23,015 bases of DNA from JAUXEH01 sp965602945 (GCA_965602945.1 CBFDBC010000028.1:1-23015); one strand, 5' to 3'; numbered from the stretch's first letter, positions 1 to 8,695 are shown. The notes: a model not told the origin generated them from the letters alone. Translations and numbers: made by a program.

Positions 1-2
1 CC

Positions 3-731
3 TACTACGAAAGTGTCCTCTCTCCCTTTGACTTCACCCGGCAGGGGGACTACCAAGAGCTTAGAAAAGCCTGGCATGGGGCCGCGGAGATCGTGGTCGA
101 CCTCTCGCGGGTTTTCAGCGCCGGGGTGGCGGTGGAGTATCACCAGGCGGACAATCAGAGCTCCTTTTCCTGGAGCCACCCGGAATACAACAGCCTCAGC
201 GTTGATATAACTCCCAGCCTTAACGTCGTTCCCATCAAGCTCAACGCCTATGTCACCCTCCGCTTGACACCTGCCTTGCGCTCCTATGTGAACGGAGGCC
301 TCGGCATTTACACTGCGAGGGCCACGTTCGATTACCTGGAGGATTCCAGGATCCCGGAGGACGAGGGGATGTTCAAGAGTGAGATCCGGGCCAATGGAAC
401 CGGGTTCGGGATCCACGGCGGCCTGGGGTTGGAACTGAAGCTCTCCCCAGGATTCGCGTTGTTCACCGAGGGGAGCTATCGATACGCGAAACTGGGCAAC
501 CTCGACGGCCGGATGAGTGTCAAGGCCGACTCGCCGTTTACCGAGACCGTCATGGGCAAGATCTGGTATTTTGAATTCTTCGATGACGGTTCATCCCGTC
601 AGCTCTCCGGGATCAGTTTCGGTGAGAAACCGGAAGAGGAGGGCTTGGCCATCCTCCGCGAGCTTGAGCTCGATCTTTCAGGCTTCTCCCTGAAGATCGG
701 GTTCAGGGTTCGGTTTGCCGTCTGGGAATAG
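3..731 (+). CDS. Outer-membrane beta-barrel protein, 5' partial
   Basis: The reading frame is open from the window edge to the stop at 731, so the N-terminus and any signal peptide lie outside; a GTG at 93 is internal. The visible 242 residues alternate short amphipathic strands with turns (for example KLNAYVTLRLTPALRSYVNGGLGIY and GFALFTEGSYRYAKLGNL), with Gly/aromatic-rich strands and a final strand, FSLKIGFRVRFAVWE, typical of a transmembrane beta-barrel end. This fits the OmpA/OprF-like small-barrel superfamily (outer membrane protein beta-barrel domain). The last residue is Glu rather than the usual Phe/Trp, although WE places Trp next to it. The function is unknown: it could be a porin, a structural barrel or a surface antigen. 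It is convergent with brnQ, with only 5 bp between the stops and no visible terminator. Confidence 0.7.
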   Translation, partial: YYESVLSPFDFTRQGDYQELRKAWHGAAEIVVDLSRVFSAGVAVEYHQADNQSSFSWSHPEYNSLSVDITPSLNVVPIKLNAYVTLRLTPALRSYVNGGLGIYTARATFDYLEDSRIPEDEGMFKSEIRANGTGFGIHGGLGLELKLSPGFALFTEGSYRYAKLGNLDGRMSVKADSPFTETVMGKIWYFEFFDDGSSRQLSGISFGEKPEEEGLAILRELELDLSGFSLKIGFRVRFAVWE

Positions 732-736
732 CGGGC

Positions 737-2035
737 CTACTCTGCGATTTCCGGCAGCTCTCCGCGCCTGGTGAAAAACGCCCCGACTACCCCCCCCAGC
801 AAGGCCGGCAGGATCCAGGGAAATCCGTCCGCGGCCAGGGGGATGTTGGCGATCAGGTCGTTGAGGACCGCGATGGGAATGCCCGCCGCCGTGAGGGCAT
901 CGAATACACTGGTCGCAAGCGCACCGCAGATGGCCCCGATGTAGATGGAGCGGGGAATGGCCCTCCGGCCGATCAGCGTCAGCAGGATCAGGATGATGGC
1001 CACGGGATACACGAGAACCAGGAGCGGAACGGCGATCTGTACGATCTTGGTGACGCCCACCGTGGCGAACACGCCGCTGAAGACCACGGTCGCCACACAG
1101 ATCGGCACGTACTTGATCTTTCCCTTGGTGATGCCGTTGAAGTAGTCGCCCACAGTGGCTGTGAGGCCGATGGAGGTCGTGAGGCAGGCCAGAGACACGG
1201 CCAGCCCCAGCGCGACCTTGCCGGCGCTCCCCAGGATGCCCTGGGCGATGCCGATCAGCAGCGAGGTGCGCTCGATATCGGCCGCGAAGAGGCCGCGGGA
1301 GGTGGCACCCAGGTACATGAGCCCCCCGTAGACCAGGCCCAGGCCGGAGGCGGCGATCACCCCTGCCAGGGAGGCCAGTTTGACCTGGTCTCGGACCTGC
1401 TTGTAGCCCTTGTAGACCAGGGCCATGATGATGATTTCCGCGAACACGATGGACGCCAGGGTATCCATGGTCTGGTAGCCCTCGCGGAAACCGGAGGAGA
1501 AGGGATTGTCGATGACGCCTGGATTCACGGGTCCCAGGGGAGTCACGATGCCCTTGACGATGATGGTCACCAGGGTCAGGAGCAGGAACGGGGTCAGGAA
1601 TTTACCGATCTTTTCCACCACCGTGGTGCGGTTGAGGGCGAAGAACAGTGTGATCACGAAAAAGATCACCGACGACACCGCCGGGGGGAGCCAGGGCAGG
1701 TTGGGACGCACGCCCATCTCGAAGGTTGTGGCTGCGGTCCGGGGGATGGCCAGGAGCGGCCCGATAGCCAGGATGACGATGATGCTCAGGACCCGTGCAA
1801 ACCTCGGGCCCACGCGGCCGGCCAGGTGCTCGATCGTGCCGCCAGCCCGGGCGGCGGCGATGATGCCCATGAGCGGCAGGCCGATTCCGGTGATCAGGAA
1901 GCCCAAAAGGGCGATGTACCAGACCGAACCGGACAGGAATCCCATGTAGGGCGGGAAGATGAGGTTGCCGGCACCGAAGAACATTGCGAACAGGGCCATT
2001 CCGACCAGGACCACTTCGAAGTTCTTTTTATTCAT
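737..2035 (-). CDS. brnQ: Branched-chain amino-acid:cation symporter BrnQ
   Basis: A 432-residue polytopic inner-membrane protein of the LIVCS family (branched-chain amino acid transport system II carrier), which takes up Leu, Ile and Val with Na+ or H+. The family N-terminus is clear: a first helix VVLVGMALFAMFFGAGNLIFPP, followed by GFLITGIGLPLMGIIA. About 12 hydrophobic helices follow and the length is normal for the family. The ATG start at 2035 is preceded by a GAGAGAG ribosome-binding site 5 nt upstream and by a good sigma70-type promoter (2060-2088). The gene is transcribed alone, divergent from the kinase gene. It is consistent with a fermenter that uses branched-chain amino acids; substrate choice within LIVCS cannot be read from the sequence. 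Confidence 0.92.
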   Translation of the reverse strand: MNKKNFEVVLVGMALFAMFFGAGNLIFPPYMGFLSGSVWYIALLGFLITGIGLPLMGIIAAARAGGTIEHLAGRVGPRFARVLSIIVILAIGPLLAIPRTAATTFEMGVRPNLPWLPPAVSSVIFFVITLFFALNRTTVVEKIGKFLTPFLLLTLVTIIVKGIVTPLGPVNPGVIDNPFSSGFREGYQTMDTLASIVFAEIIIMALVYKGYKQVRDQVKLASLAGVIAASGLGLVYGGLMYLGATSRGLFAADIERTSLLIGIAQGILGSAGKVALGLAVSLACLTTSIGLTATVGDYFNGITKGKIKYVPICVATVVFSGVFATVGVTKIVQIAVPLLVLVYPVAIILILLTLIGRRAIPRSIYIGAICGALATSVFDALTAAGIPIAVLNDLIANIPLAADGFPWILPALLGGVVGAFFTRRGELPEIAE

Positions 2036-2059
2036 CAGGCTCTCTCTGGGTCAAGCCCT

Positions 2060-2088
2060 TGTATATCAGAGGAAAAAATCGATGTCAA
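2060..2088 (-). promoter_or_regulatory. Predicted sigma70-type promoter of brnQ
   Basis: On the minus strand a perfect -35 box TTGACA (2083-2088) is followed by a 17-nt spacer and a -10 box TATACA (2060-2065, 4 of 6 consensus). It lies 25 nt upstream of the brnQ ATG, giving a short leader. The best-formed promoter in the window. Confidence 0.65.
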
Positions 2089-2155
2089 ACACATTGCATG
2101 GGAAACAAGCCGGCGGGCCACCGTGCACGAGCGTGAACGTATGCGGCGTTGGGAA

Positions 2156-2184
2156 TTGACTGTTTGGGAATTCCCTGTTATTCT
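2156..2184 (+). promoter_or_regulatory. Predicted promoter of the kinase gene
   Basis: A -35 box TTGACT (2156-2161), 17-nt spacer and -10 box TATTCT (2179-2184) sit immediately before the ribosome-binding site AGAGGG (2195-2200) and the ATG at 2209. Because the promoter overlaps the first codons of the longer frame that begins at 2149, it also argues that translation starts at 2209. No operator is visible between the two divergent promoters. Confidence 0.5.
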
Positions 2185-2208
2185 TTTTTTTTACAGAGGG
2201 TTGTGATC

Positions 2209-4572
2209 ATGACCATTCGATGCCCCAGATGCAAGTCAGAGAATCCGGACGAAACCGGTTACTGTGGGTACTGCGCGTCGTCCCTCAAGCCGGAAGAGTC
2301 TGTGGTGCGCACCGATACCCTGGTGATGCCCAAGGACCCCCTGCCCACAGGTTCCATGCTGGCCGGCCGGTACCAGATCATCGAACGGCTGGGCGAGGGC
2401 GGCATGGGCCGGGTCTACAAGGCCTTGGACATGGAGATCAATGCCACCCTGGCCCTCAAGATCATCAAACCCGAGATCGCTTCCGACCGGAAAAACATCG
2501 CAGGACTCAGGAACGAGCTCAAGCTTGCGCGCGATATCGTCCACAGGAACATCTGCCGCATGTACGACCTCCACAAGCAGGGAGGGACGTATTTCATCAC
2601 CATGGAATACGTCCCCGGCCAGGACCTGAAAAGCCTGATCCGGCAGACCGGACACCTGGCTGTTTCCACCGTCATCTCCATTGCCATGCAGGTGTGCGAA
2701 GGCCTCGAAGAGGCGCACAAACTGGGGATCGTCCATCGAGACCTGAAGCCCTACAACATCATGATCGACAAGCTCGGACACGTCCGGATCATGGATTTCG
2801 GGATCGCCAGCTCCGTGAGCACAAAAGAAGGATCTGCGGAGGATACCATCATCGGTTCCCCCGCCTTCATGTCCCCGGAACAGTCTTCCGGACGGGATGT
2901 GGACCAGAGGTCCGACATCTATTCGCTGGGAGTCCTCCTCTATGAGATGGTGACCGGGGAGCTTCCCTTCCAGGGCTCGGGTGCGGTCACCATGGCTATG
3001 AAACACAGGACGGAGGAGGTGCCGGCCCCCCGGGAGTTGAATCCCAAGCTCCCGGAAGAGATGAACCTTGTCATCCTGAAATGCCTGGCAAAAGACCGGG
3101 AACAAAGATTCCAGAGTGCCCTGGAGCTTCATTTTGCCTTGAAAAACCTGCGGACGATGGCGGATAGCCCCGTGGTACCGAAGGAGCCGGCGCGGAAGAA
3201 TTCGATCGCCGTGCTCCCCTTCGCCGACCTGAGTCCCAAGGGAGACCAGGAGTACTTCTGTGACGGTATGGCGGAGGAACTCATCAACGTCCTGTCGCGG
3301 ATCAGAGACCTCGATGTCGTGGCGCGGACGTCGTCCTTCTCCTTCAAAGGCAGGAACGAGGATGTCCGGGAGATCGGAAGGAGGCTCGGGGTCGGCCGAG
3401 TGCTGGAAGGGAGCGTCCGCAAATCCGGCAAGCGCCTGCGCATCACCGCACAGCTGGTAGACACCACAGAGGGCTATCACATCTGGTCCGAGAGCTTCGA
3501 CCGCGAGCTGGACGATGTATTTGCCATCCAGGACGAGGTGACCATGGCTCTCATCGAGAAATTCGAGATCGAGCTGCCGGACAAGGACAAGAAACTGCTG
3601 TCGAACCGCCGTCCGCAGGACTTGACGGAATACCAGCTGTACCTCAAAGGCCGCTACTTTCTGAACAAGCGGACAGAGGAGGGCTTCGTAACCGGCATCT
3701 CCTTCTTCCAGCAGATGATCGAGAAAAATTCCGGCTCGGCCCTGGGATATTCGGGGCTGGCGGAGGCCTATGGCTCCCTGGGATATTTCAATTACCTGCC
3801 CTCTGCCGAGGCGTATGGGAAATCGCGGGAATACGCGGAGAAGGCCCTTGCTCTCGACGATTCCCTCGCAGAGGCCCACGTGTCGCTGGCCGGCGTGGAG
3901 GTTTTCCATGACTGGGACCTCGCGGACGGAGAGCGCTGCCTGCGCCGGGCCCTCAAGCTCAGCGACGGCAGCATAGAGGCCCGCCACCGGCTCGCCTTCA
4001 CGCTTTCGGCCCAGGAACGCCACGAGGAGGCTGTCCGGGAGATATCCCTGGCGATCGAGAACGATCCCCTGTCTTCCCTGATCAATTCGGCCGCCGCCTG
4101 GGTGTATTACCTGGCCCGGGACTATGATCGCGCCCTCGATCAGTGTGCGGAGATCCAGCGGCTGGATCCCCACTACCATGTGAGTTATGTGATCAAGGGG
4201 CTGGCCTTCATGGAGAAGCGGCAGCTCGAGGAGGCGGTATCTTCCTTCCGGAAGGCCCTGGAGCTGGAAGAAAACGATGCCGCGACCCTCGCGTACCTCA
4301 GCCTGGCGTTGGCACGGGCCGACAGGAAGAAGGAGGCCGAACGCATCCTCCACGAGAGCAAGAAGCTTTCGGACAGCCGGTACATCGCCCCGTTCTACCG
4401 GGCCATTATCTTCACCGGCCTGGGGCAGGACGACGAGGCCCTGGAATGGCTGGAACACGGGCTCGAGGAGCGCACTCCCTGGATGATCTTCCTCAGGGCC
4501 TGGCCCATATTCGACGGATTGAAGCCTCATCCCCGGTTTCAATCGATACTGGACAGGCTTAAATCGGAGTGA
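2209..4572 (+). CDS. Ser/Thr protein kinase with zinc ribbon, TolB-N/FlgO-like domain and TPRs
   Basis: A 787-residue multidomain Hanks-type kinase. The order is: zinc ribbon (CPRC at 5-8, CGYC at 19-22); kinase domain about 55-312 with glycine loop LGEGGMGRVY (61-70), Lys84, catalytic HRDLK (176-180), Asn183, DFG (196-198) and the GSPAFMSPEQ activation segment; a domain at about 331-455 starting NSIAVLPFADLS, the TolB-N/FlgO-like module found in CadC- and adenylate cyclase-type regulators; then TPR repeats to the C-terminus. All catalytic residues are present, so it should be active. I see no membrane helix between kinase and TPR parts, so it is probably cytosolic. The ATG at 2209 is chosen because AGAGGG stands 8 nt upstream; a frame-open ATG at 2149 lies within the promoter. 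The target is unknown. It is a single-gene unit between brnQ and the AOR operon. Confidence 0.9.
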   Translation: MTIRCPRCKSENPDETGYCGYCASSLKPEESVVRTDTLVMPKDPLPTGSMLAGRYQIIERLGEGGMGRVYKALDMEINATLALKIIKPEIASDRKNIAGLRNELKLARDIVHRNICRMYDLHKQGGTYFITMEYVPGQDLKSLIRQTGHLAVSTVISIAMQVCEGLEEAHKLGIVHRDLKPYNIMIDKLGHVRIMDFGIASSVSTKEGSAEDTIIGSPAFMSPEQSSGRDVDQRSDIYSLGVLLYEMVTGELPFQGSGAVTMAMKHRTEEVPAPRELNPKLPEEMNLVILKCLAKDREQRFQSALELHFALKNLRTMADSPVVPKEPARKNSIAVLPFADLSPKGDQEYFCDGMAEELINVLSRIRDLDVVARTSSFSFKGRNEDVREIGRRLGVGRVLEGSVRKSGKRLRITAQLVDTTEGYHIWSESFDRELDDVFAIQDEVTMALIEKFEIELPDKDKKLLSNRRPQDLTEYQLYLKGRYFLNKRTEEGFVTGISFFQQMIEKNSGSALGYSGLAEAYGSLGYFNYLPSAEAYGKSREYAEKALALDDSLAEAHVSLAGVEVFHDWDLADGERCLRRALKLSDGSIEARHRLAFTLSAQERHEEAVREISLAIENDPLSSLINSAAAWVYYLARDYDRALDQCAEIQRLDPHYHVSYVIKGLAFMEKRQLEEAVSSFRKALELEENDAATLAYLSLALARADRKKEAERILHESKKLSDSRYIAPFYRAIIFTGLGQDDEALEWLEHGLEERTPWMIFLRAWPIFDGLKPHPRFQSILDRLKSE

Positions 4573-4578
4573 GCGTGC

Positions 4579-4596
4579 AGGGGGCGGCAGCCCTCT
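4579..4596 (+). terminator. Weak hairpin after the kinase gene
   Basis: AGGGGGC (4579-4585) and GCCCTCT (4590-4596) pair as a 7-bp stem with one G-U wobble and a GGCA loop, 7 nt after the kinase stop. No T-tract follows, so it would be an imperfect intrinsic terminator at best; its place between a stop codon and the next promoter is the main argument. Confidence 0.3.
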
Positions 4597-4601
4597 CCGA
4601 C

Positions 4602-4630
4602 TTGCCAATCCCACACCCAGCAGGTACAAT
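4602..4630 (+). promoter_or_regulatory. Predicted promoter of the AOR operon
   Basis: TTGCCA (4602-4607) and TACAAT (4625-4630), both 5 of 6 to the sigma70 consensus, are separated by exactly 17 nt. The box lies 70 nt before the ATG of the TIGR04076 gene. The leader contains a small GGGCC/GGCCC hairpin near 4670-4685 of unknown meaning. A second -35-like TTGACT at 4634 has no partner -10. Confidence 0.55.
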
Positions 4631-4700
4631 CAATTGACTTTGCCTGACAAGGTGCATGCAGGCGGAGAGGGCCCCACGCGGCCCCCAAAGAGAGGCGGAA

Positions 4701-4979
4701 ATGGCGAAGATCAAGGTGAGTGTCGAACGGATCGACGGGCACTGCAACCTCCCCATGCAGGTGGGGGATTTTTTCTTTGTGGAGGGATCGAAACTCATGG
4801 TTCCGGAGGGGAAGCACATCTGCATCTGGGCTTTGCAGAGCATGATGCCGGTATTCCCTGTTTTTGCGGAAAAAGACCGGTTGGGCGCGGGCCACTGGGT
4901 GCGGAAGCTCTCGACCTTTTCCTGCCCCGATCCAAAGGGGTTGGTACAGTTTCGGCTGGAGGCCGAGGAAGGGTCCTGA
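4701..4979 (+). CDS. TIGR04076 family protein
   Basis: A 92-residue protein matching the small TIGR04076 family of anaerobes by its layout: a beta strand KIKVSVERIDGHCNL, then MQVGDFFFVEG, then PEGKHICIWALQSMMPVFPVF, and the closing CPDPKGLVQFRLE. It has conserved Cys residues (HCNL, HICIW, SCPDP). The biochemical role is unknown. The start at 4701 follows AGAGGCGG and removes 15 poorly conserved residues of the longer frame beginning at 4656. It is the first gene of an operon with a ferredoxin and an aldehyde oxidoreductase, so a role in maturation, metal handling or electron transfer for that enzyme is possible, but this is inference only. Confidence 0.75.
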   Translation: MAKIKVSVERIDGHCNLPMQVGDFFFVEGSKLMVPEGKHICIWALQSMMPVFPVFAEKDRLGAGHWVRKLSTFSCPDPKGLVQFRLEAEEGS

Positions 4980-4991
4980 AGAGAGGCGAGC

Positions 4992-5471
4992 ATGATCCGG
5001 GTTGACATAAGCCGCTGCACGGGCTGCCGCCGCTGTGAGGCCGCATGCGCCTTCTTCCACACCGGCCGCATCAATCCCGAAATGGCACGCCTTAACGTGC
5101 TCCATCTGTATGAGATCGGTGTGGACGGCCCGGTCGTCTGCCAGCAGTGCGATGAGCGGTACTGCATGGTCTGCCTGGAGGATGCCCTGTCGCTGGGAGA
5201 CCACGGCGAGGTGGTCTGCTCCCCCACGCTCTGCACTCTGTGCGGCGCGTGTGAAAAGGCCTGCCCCATAGGCGCCGTCACCCAGTTCCAGGGCTTTGTC
5301 TATCTCTGCGACCTGTTCGAAGAGGGGGAGCGCCCCTCTTTCAAAGAGCTGCGGAAGGCCACTCGCGGCATGAACCCCCCGGAGAGAAGGCACCTCTATC
5401 TCGGCCGGCTGGGGGAGAAGCTCAGAGAAACGTGGGAGGCCCGCAGCAAGGCAGGGGAAAGCCGGAACTGA
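4992..5471 (+). CDS. 4Fe-4S polyferredoxin, electron-transfer partner of AOR
   Basis: A 159-residue soluble iron-sulfur protein. Cysteine motifs are CTGCRRCEAAC (residues 9-19), CQQC followed by CMVC in the middle, and CTLCGACEKACP, with a further lone Cys in YLCDL. This is the HycB/DmsB/AOR-type ferredoxin arrangement with several cubane clusters, the middle group being less regular than in DmsB. The C-terminal 50 residues are charged and probably helical. The start is supported by AGAGGCGAG just upstream. It begins 12 nt after the TIGR04076 gene and precedes the AOR gene by 39 nt, so it most likely carries electrons to or from AOR, linking aldehyde oxidation to the ferredoxin pool. Confidence 0.85.
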   Translation: MIRVDISRCTGCRRCEAACAFFHTGRINPEMARLNVLHLYEIGVDGPVVCQQCDERYCMVCLEDALSLGDHGEVVCSPTLCTLCGACEKACPIGAVTQFQGFVYLCDLFEEGERPSFKELRKATRGMNPPERRHLYLGRLGEKLRETWEARSKAGESRN

Positions 5472-5510
5472 ACAAAACATGAAAACATCTGGTGTCGAGA
5501 GGTCTCCGTC

Positions 5511-7316
5511 ATGACGCAGCTCAGCTGCGGTTACGGCGGCCGTCTGCTCCGGGTGGATCTTACTACTCGGAAATTCGAGATCGAGGAGGTCGATCCCGCC
5601 TGGATGAAACCGGTGATCGGCGGCCGGGCCGCCAATACGCGGCGGCTGGCCGAGGAGCTGGATCCCGCCTGCGATCCGCTGGGTCCGGACAACCTGCTCA
5701 TTTTCGGTGTGGGCCCCCTGACCGGTTCGCTGCTTCCGGCCTCGGCCTACTACACGGTCACCGCAAAATCGCCGCTCACCGGGATCCTGGGAGACTCGGC
5801 GGCCGGCGGCCAGTTCGGTGCCGAGATGAAGCTGACGGGATTCGACCAGATCGTGATCTCAGGCCGGGCCGACGGTTGGGTCTACCTCTGGATCACGGAA
5901 GAGGGAGTTGAGTTCATCGACTGCCCGGATTATGCGGGACGGGGTGTGGCCGCGACCACCACGGCGATCCGGACGGCACACCGGGATCACAGCGCTCAGG
6001 TGGCGGGCATCGGGGCGGCCGGGGAGAACCGTGTGCTCTACTCCGCCATCGTCTCGAGCGGGAACCGGGTCAACGGCCGCACAGGCATGGGGGCCGTCAT
6101 GGGAGCCAAACACCTCAAGGCCGTGGCCGTGAGGGGGAAGAGATCGCTGGAGGTTGCGGACACCCTGGGTTTCCTGGAGTTGACGCGGGGCCTGGAAAAT
6201 GCGATCCTCGATCACCGCGAGTATGACAAGAGGTACAGCCTGGGGACCACCATGCTGATGCAGGACCTAAACGGCATCGGCATCCTGCCCACCAAGCACT
6301 TCCAGGAAGGGGTATGCGATTATGTGGACGCGGTCTCGGGCCAGGCCCTGGCCGAGCGCTACAAGGTCAAGAACAAGGCCTGCTACAACTGCAACCTCCA
6401 CTGCTCGCGTTACTACCTGACGAAGGGATACGAGGCGGAGGGGCCCGAGTTTGAAACATTGTGCAGCTTCACCTCCCGGCTGGGCTGCGGCGACCTCGCC
6501 TTCGCCCTGGAGATGAACGCCGTCCTCAACCAGGCCGGGCTGGACTCCATATCCACGGCCGAGGTGATCGGTTGGGTCATGGAGTGCCGGGAAAAGGGGC
6601 TGGTGAAGCCCGATGACCTGGACGGGTTGGAGCTGCGCTGGGGCGACACGGCGGCCGTTCGCTCCACCGTGGACATGATCATCCACCGCCGAGGCGTAGG
6701 CGACCGCCTGGCCCAGGGAGCGACCCGCCTGTCGCAGGATTTCGGGGAAGAGGCCCGGAAGCTCGTCATGCAGGTCAAGGGCCTCGACATCATCTGCGGC
6801 GACCCGCGCGGGATCAAGGCCTACGGCCTGACCTATGCCATCGCCTCACGGGGGGCCGACCACCTGAGGGCGGAGCCGTACTTCGAGCTCACCGACCTGC
6901 GGGACGAGGCCAAAGAGCGCTTTGGGACCGAGAAGGCGGCCATGCGTTTGGAAGAGGAGGGCAAGGCGGCGCTTGTGACCTATTCGGAAAAGATCGCGCT
7001 GCTCACCGACTGCCTGACCATGTGCAAGAACATCGGATTGTGCATGGACGTCCTGGACCTGGAGAAGGCCGCCGCCCTGCTCACGGCCGGCACCGGCGTG
7101 GATTACACGGCATCCTTTCTTGAGGACATCCTGGGCGAGGCGGTGCAGCGGGACCGGCGGCTCAACCGGCGTTTCGGTGTCACCCGCAAGGACGATACGC
7201 TGCCGGAGCGCTTCCGGAAGGAACCCCTGAAGACGGGGCCGACACAAGGCTCCACCGTCGACATCGACCGTATGGTCGGGGAGTACTACCGCCTGCACGG
7301 CTGGGAGGACGAATAA
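5511..7316 (+). CDS. aor: Aldehyde ferredoxin oxidoreductase (tungstopterin enzyme)
   Basis: A 601-residue protein of full AOR-family length. The N-terminal domain starts with the family signature GYGGRLLRVDLTTRKFE. The cubane ligands are C291-x2-C294-x3-C298 (CYNCNLHC) plus C505 in DCLTMCKN, which corresponds to the DSLGLC position of known AORs. The motif GPLTGSLLPASAYYTVTAKSPLTG and the GIGAAGENRVLYS segment are pterin-domain hallmarks. The family oxidises aldehydes to acids with ferredoxin, using a bis-molybdopterin tungsten cofactor in the cytosol. The exact aldehyde cannot be read; the sequence is divergent enough that a W/Mo enzyme of another substrate class in the same superfamily is possible. 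The ribosome-binding site GAGAGG precedes the ATG. The downstream amino-acid symporter suggests aldehydes from amino-acid breakdown. Confidence 0.92.
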   Translation: MTQLSCGYGGRLLRVDLTTRKFEIEEVDPAWMKPVIGGRAANTRRLAEELDPACDPLGPDNLLIFGVGPLTGSLLPASAYYTVTAKSPLTGILGDSAAGGQFGAEMKLTGFDQIVISGRADGWVYLWITEEGVEFIDCPDYAGRGVAATTTAIRTAHRDHSAQVAGIGAAGENRVLYSAIVSSGNRVNGRTGMGAVMGAKHLKAVAVRGKRSLEVADTLGFLELTRGLENAILDHREYDKRYSLGTTMLMQDLNGIGILPTKHFQEGVCDYVDAVSGQALAERYKVKNKACYNCNLHCSRYYLTKGYEAEGPEFETLCSFTSRLGCGDLAFALEMNAVLNQAGLDSISTAEVIGWVMECREKGLVKPDDLDGLELRWGDTAAVRSTVDMIIHRRGVGDRLAQGATRLSQDFGEEARKLVMQVKGLDIICGDPRGIKAYGLTYAIASRGADHLRAEPYFELTDLRDEAKERFGTEKAAMRLEEEGKAALVTYSEKIALLTDCLTMCKNIGLCMDVLDLEKAAALLTAGTGVDYTASFLEDILGEAVQRDRRLNRRFGVTRKDDTLPERFRKEPLKTGPTQGSTVDIDRMVGEYYRLHGWEDE

Positions 7317-7349
7317 CTCCTGCAGTCCCGCAGAACCCCGTTGGCCCAC

Positions 7350-8687
7350 ATGAAAAGCGATTCCCAAAAGCCCCCCGGCCGCGAAACCTTTACCTCCCAC
7401 TTCGGCCTGCTCATGACCATGATCGGGGCCGCGGTCGGGCTGGGTGCGGTGTGGCGGTTTCCCTACATGGCCGGCCGGTTTGGTGGTGCCGCCTTCGTGC
7501 TCTTCTACCTGGCGGTCATGCTGTTCATCGGCATCCCCGCCCTCATGGCGGAGTGGTCGCTGGGCCGCTTCACGGGCCGCGGCACCCTGGGGGCCTTCGA
7601 GAGGGGAGGCTTCCCGGGCGGCCGCTATGTGGGAGGATTCCTGTTCGGCATCGTGTTTTTCGCCACGGGCTACTACTCCAATGCCCTGGGTTGGGTGGCT
7701 TTCCACGCCCTGGGTGAGGCTGCGAAACCCCTGGGCCTGGATTTCCAGCCGGGAGCCATCCTGCCTCCGGACTCGGGATTCGATGCGGCGTCGTTTTCGC
7801 TCCAGCTGCTCATGACCGCGCTGGTCATTTCTGCCTGCGGCCTGGTGCTGGTCAAGGGACTGAGGAGGGGGATCGAACGGGCCAGTAAGGTGATCGTGCC
7901 CGCCCTGTTCCTCATCCTGGTGATCCTGATCGTGCGCTCCGTGACACTCCCCGGGGCCGGGGAGGGGATCCGCTGGTACATCGGGAGTTTCCGGTTCCAC
8001 GATCTAACCCCCGGGGTCATGGCCGCCGCGCTGGGCATGGCCTTCTTTTCCCTGTCTCTGGGCGGGACATTCATGGTCATATACGGCTCCTACATGGGCC
8101 GAGGTGTGCCCATCGCGCGCAATGCGGTCTTCACTGGGGTCAGCGCTTCCCTGGCGGGGATCCTGGCCGGCTTCGCCATCTTCCCGGCCGTGTTCGCCTT
8201 CGGGCTGGAGCCCGCCTCCGGACCGGGACTGATCTTCACCACACTCCCCCGCACCTTCGACCAGATGCCTGCGGGGTGGGTGTTCGGGCTGCTCTTTTTT
8301 GTCGGTCTGTTCGGGGCCGCCTTCCTCTCCGATGTGGCCGCCTTCGAGGTGCTGGTGGGAGGGCTGGTGGACAACACCGGGCTCACACGCGGAAAGGCGG
8401 TGGTCCTGGCCTGCTGCGCGGTCTTCGTCCTGGCGGTCCTGCCCATGATCAGCTACAGGATATTTATCCCCTGGGACCTGACCTTCGGGTCGGGAATGCA
8501 GGCCCTGGGATCGCTGCTGGCGGTGGTGACCGCGGCCTGGTGCATGCGCCGGGCCGAAGCCCTCAAGGAGCTCTCGGCCGGGAGCGGCCGGCCCTTCCCG
8601 CTCTGGCTCTACTGGTGGTTGCGCGCGGCCGTTCCGGTCGCCATCCTGATCGTGGGGCTCAACTGGCTCCTCGAGTCGGTCTTCTAG
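7350..8687 (+). CDS. Sodium-dependent transporter, NSS/SNF family
   Basis: A 445-residue LeuT-fold symporter of the neurotransmitter:sodium symporter family. The unwound first helix is clear (GLLMTMIGAAVGLGAVWRFPYM, residues 19-40; compare the LeuT-type GxAVGLGNxWRFP), followed by GGAAFVLFYLAVMLFIGIPALMAEWSLGR. About 11-12 helices follow. Bacterial members import amino acids with Na+. The usual Asn of the first helix, a Na+ ligand in LeuT, is Ala here (GLGAVWRFP), so ion coordination may differ. There is no obvious ribosome-binding site; ATG 7350 and an in-frame TTG at 7341 are equally possible. The gene is 33 nt after aor on the same strand, probably the last gene of the operon, and converges with the permease gene (8-bp gap). 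Confidence 0.88.
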   Translation: MKSDSQKPPGRETFTSHFGLLMTMIGAAVGLGAVWRFPYMAGRFGGAAFVLFYLAVMLFIGIPALMAEWSLGRFTGRGTLGAFERGGFPGGRYVGGFLFGIVFFATGYYSNALGWVAFHALGEAAKPLGLDFQPGAILPPDSGFDAASFSLQLLMTALVISACGLVLVKGLRRGIERASKVIVPALFLILVILIVRSVTLPGAGEGIRWYIGSFRFHDLTPGVMAAALGMAFFSLSLGGTFMVIYGSYMGRGVPIARNAVFTGVSASLAGILAGFAIFPAVFAFGLEPASGPGLIFTTLPRTFDQMPAGWVFGLLFFVGLFGAAFLSDVAAFEVLVGGLVDNTGLTRGKAVVLACCAVFVLAVLPMISYRIFIPWDLTFGSGMQALGSLLAVVTAAWCMRRAEALKELSAGSGRPFPLWLYWWLRAAVPVAILIVGLNWLLESVF

Positions 8688-8695
8688 CCGGACGT

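Noticed and set aside
2236..4629. 797-codon open frame on the minus strand, opposite the kinase
   Set aside because: It runs wholly against a well-supported kinase gene, and its product is low-complexity, Arg/Gly/Leu-rich and without family motifs. GC-rich genes often leave an open antisense frame.
4539..5480. 313-codon minus-strand frame over the ferredoxin
   Set aside because: The plus strand encodes clear cysteine motifs for iron-sulfur clusters; the reverse product is unremarkable.
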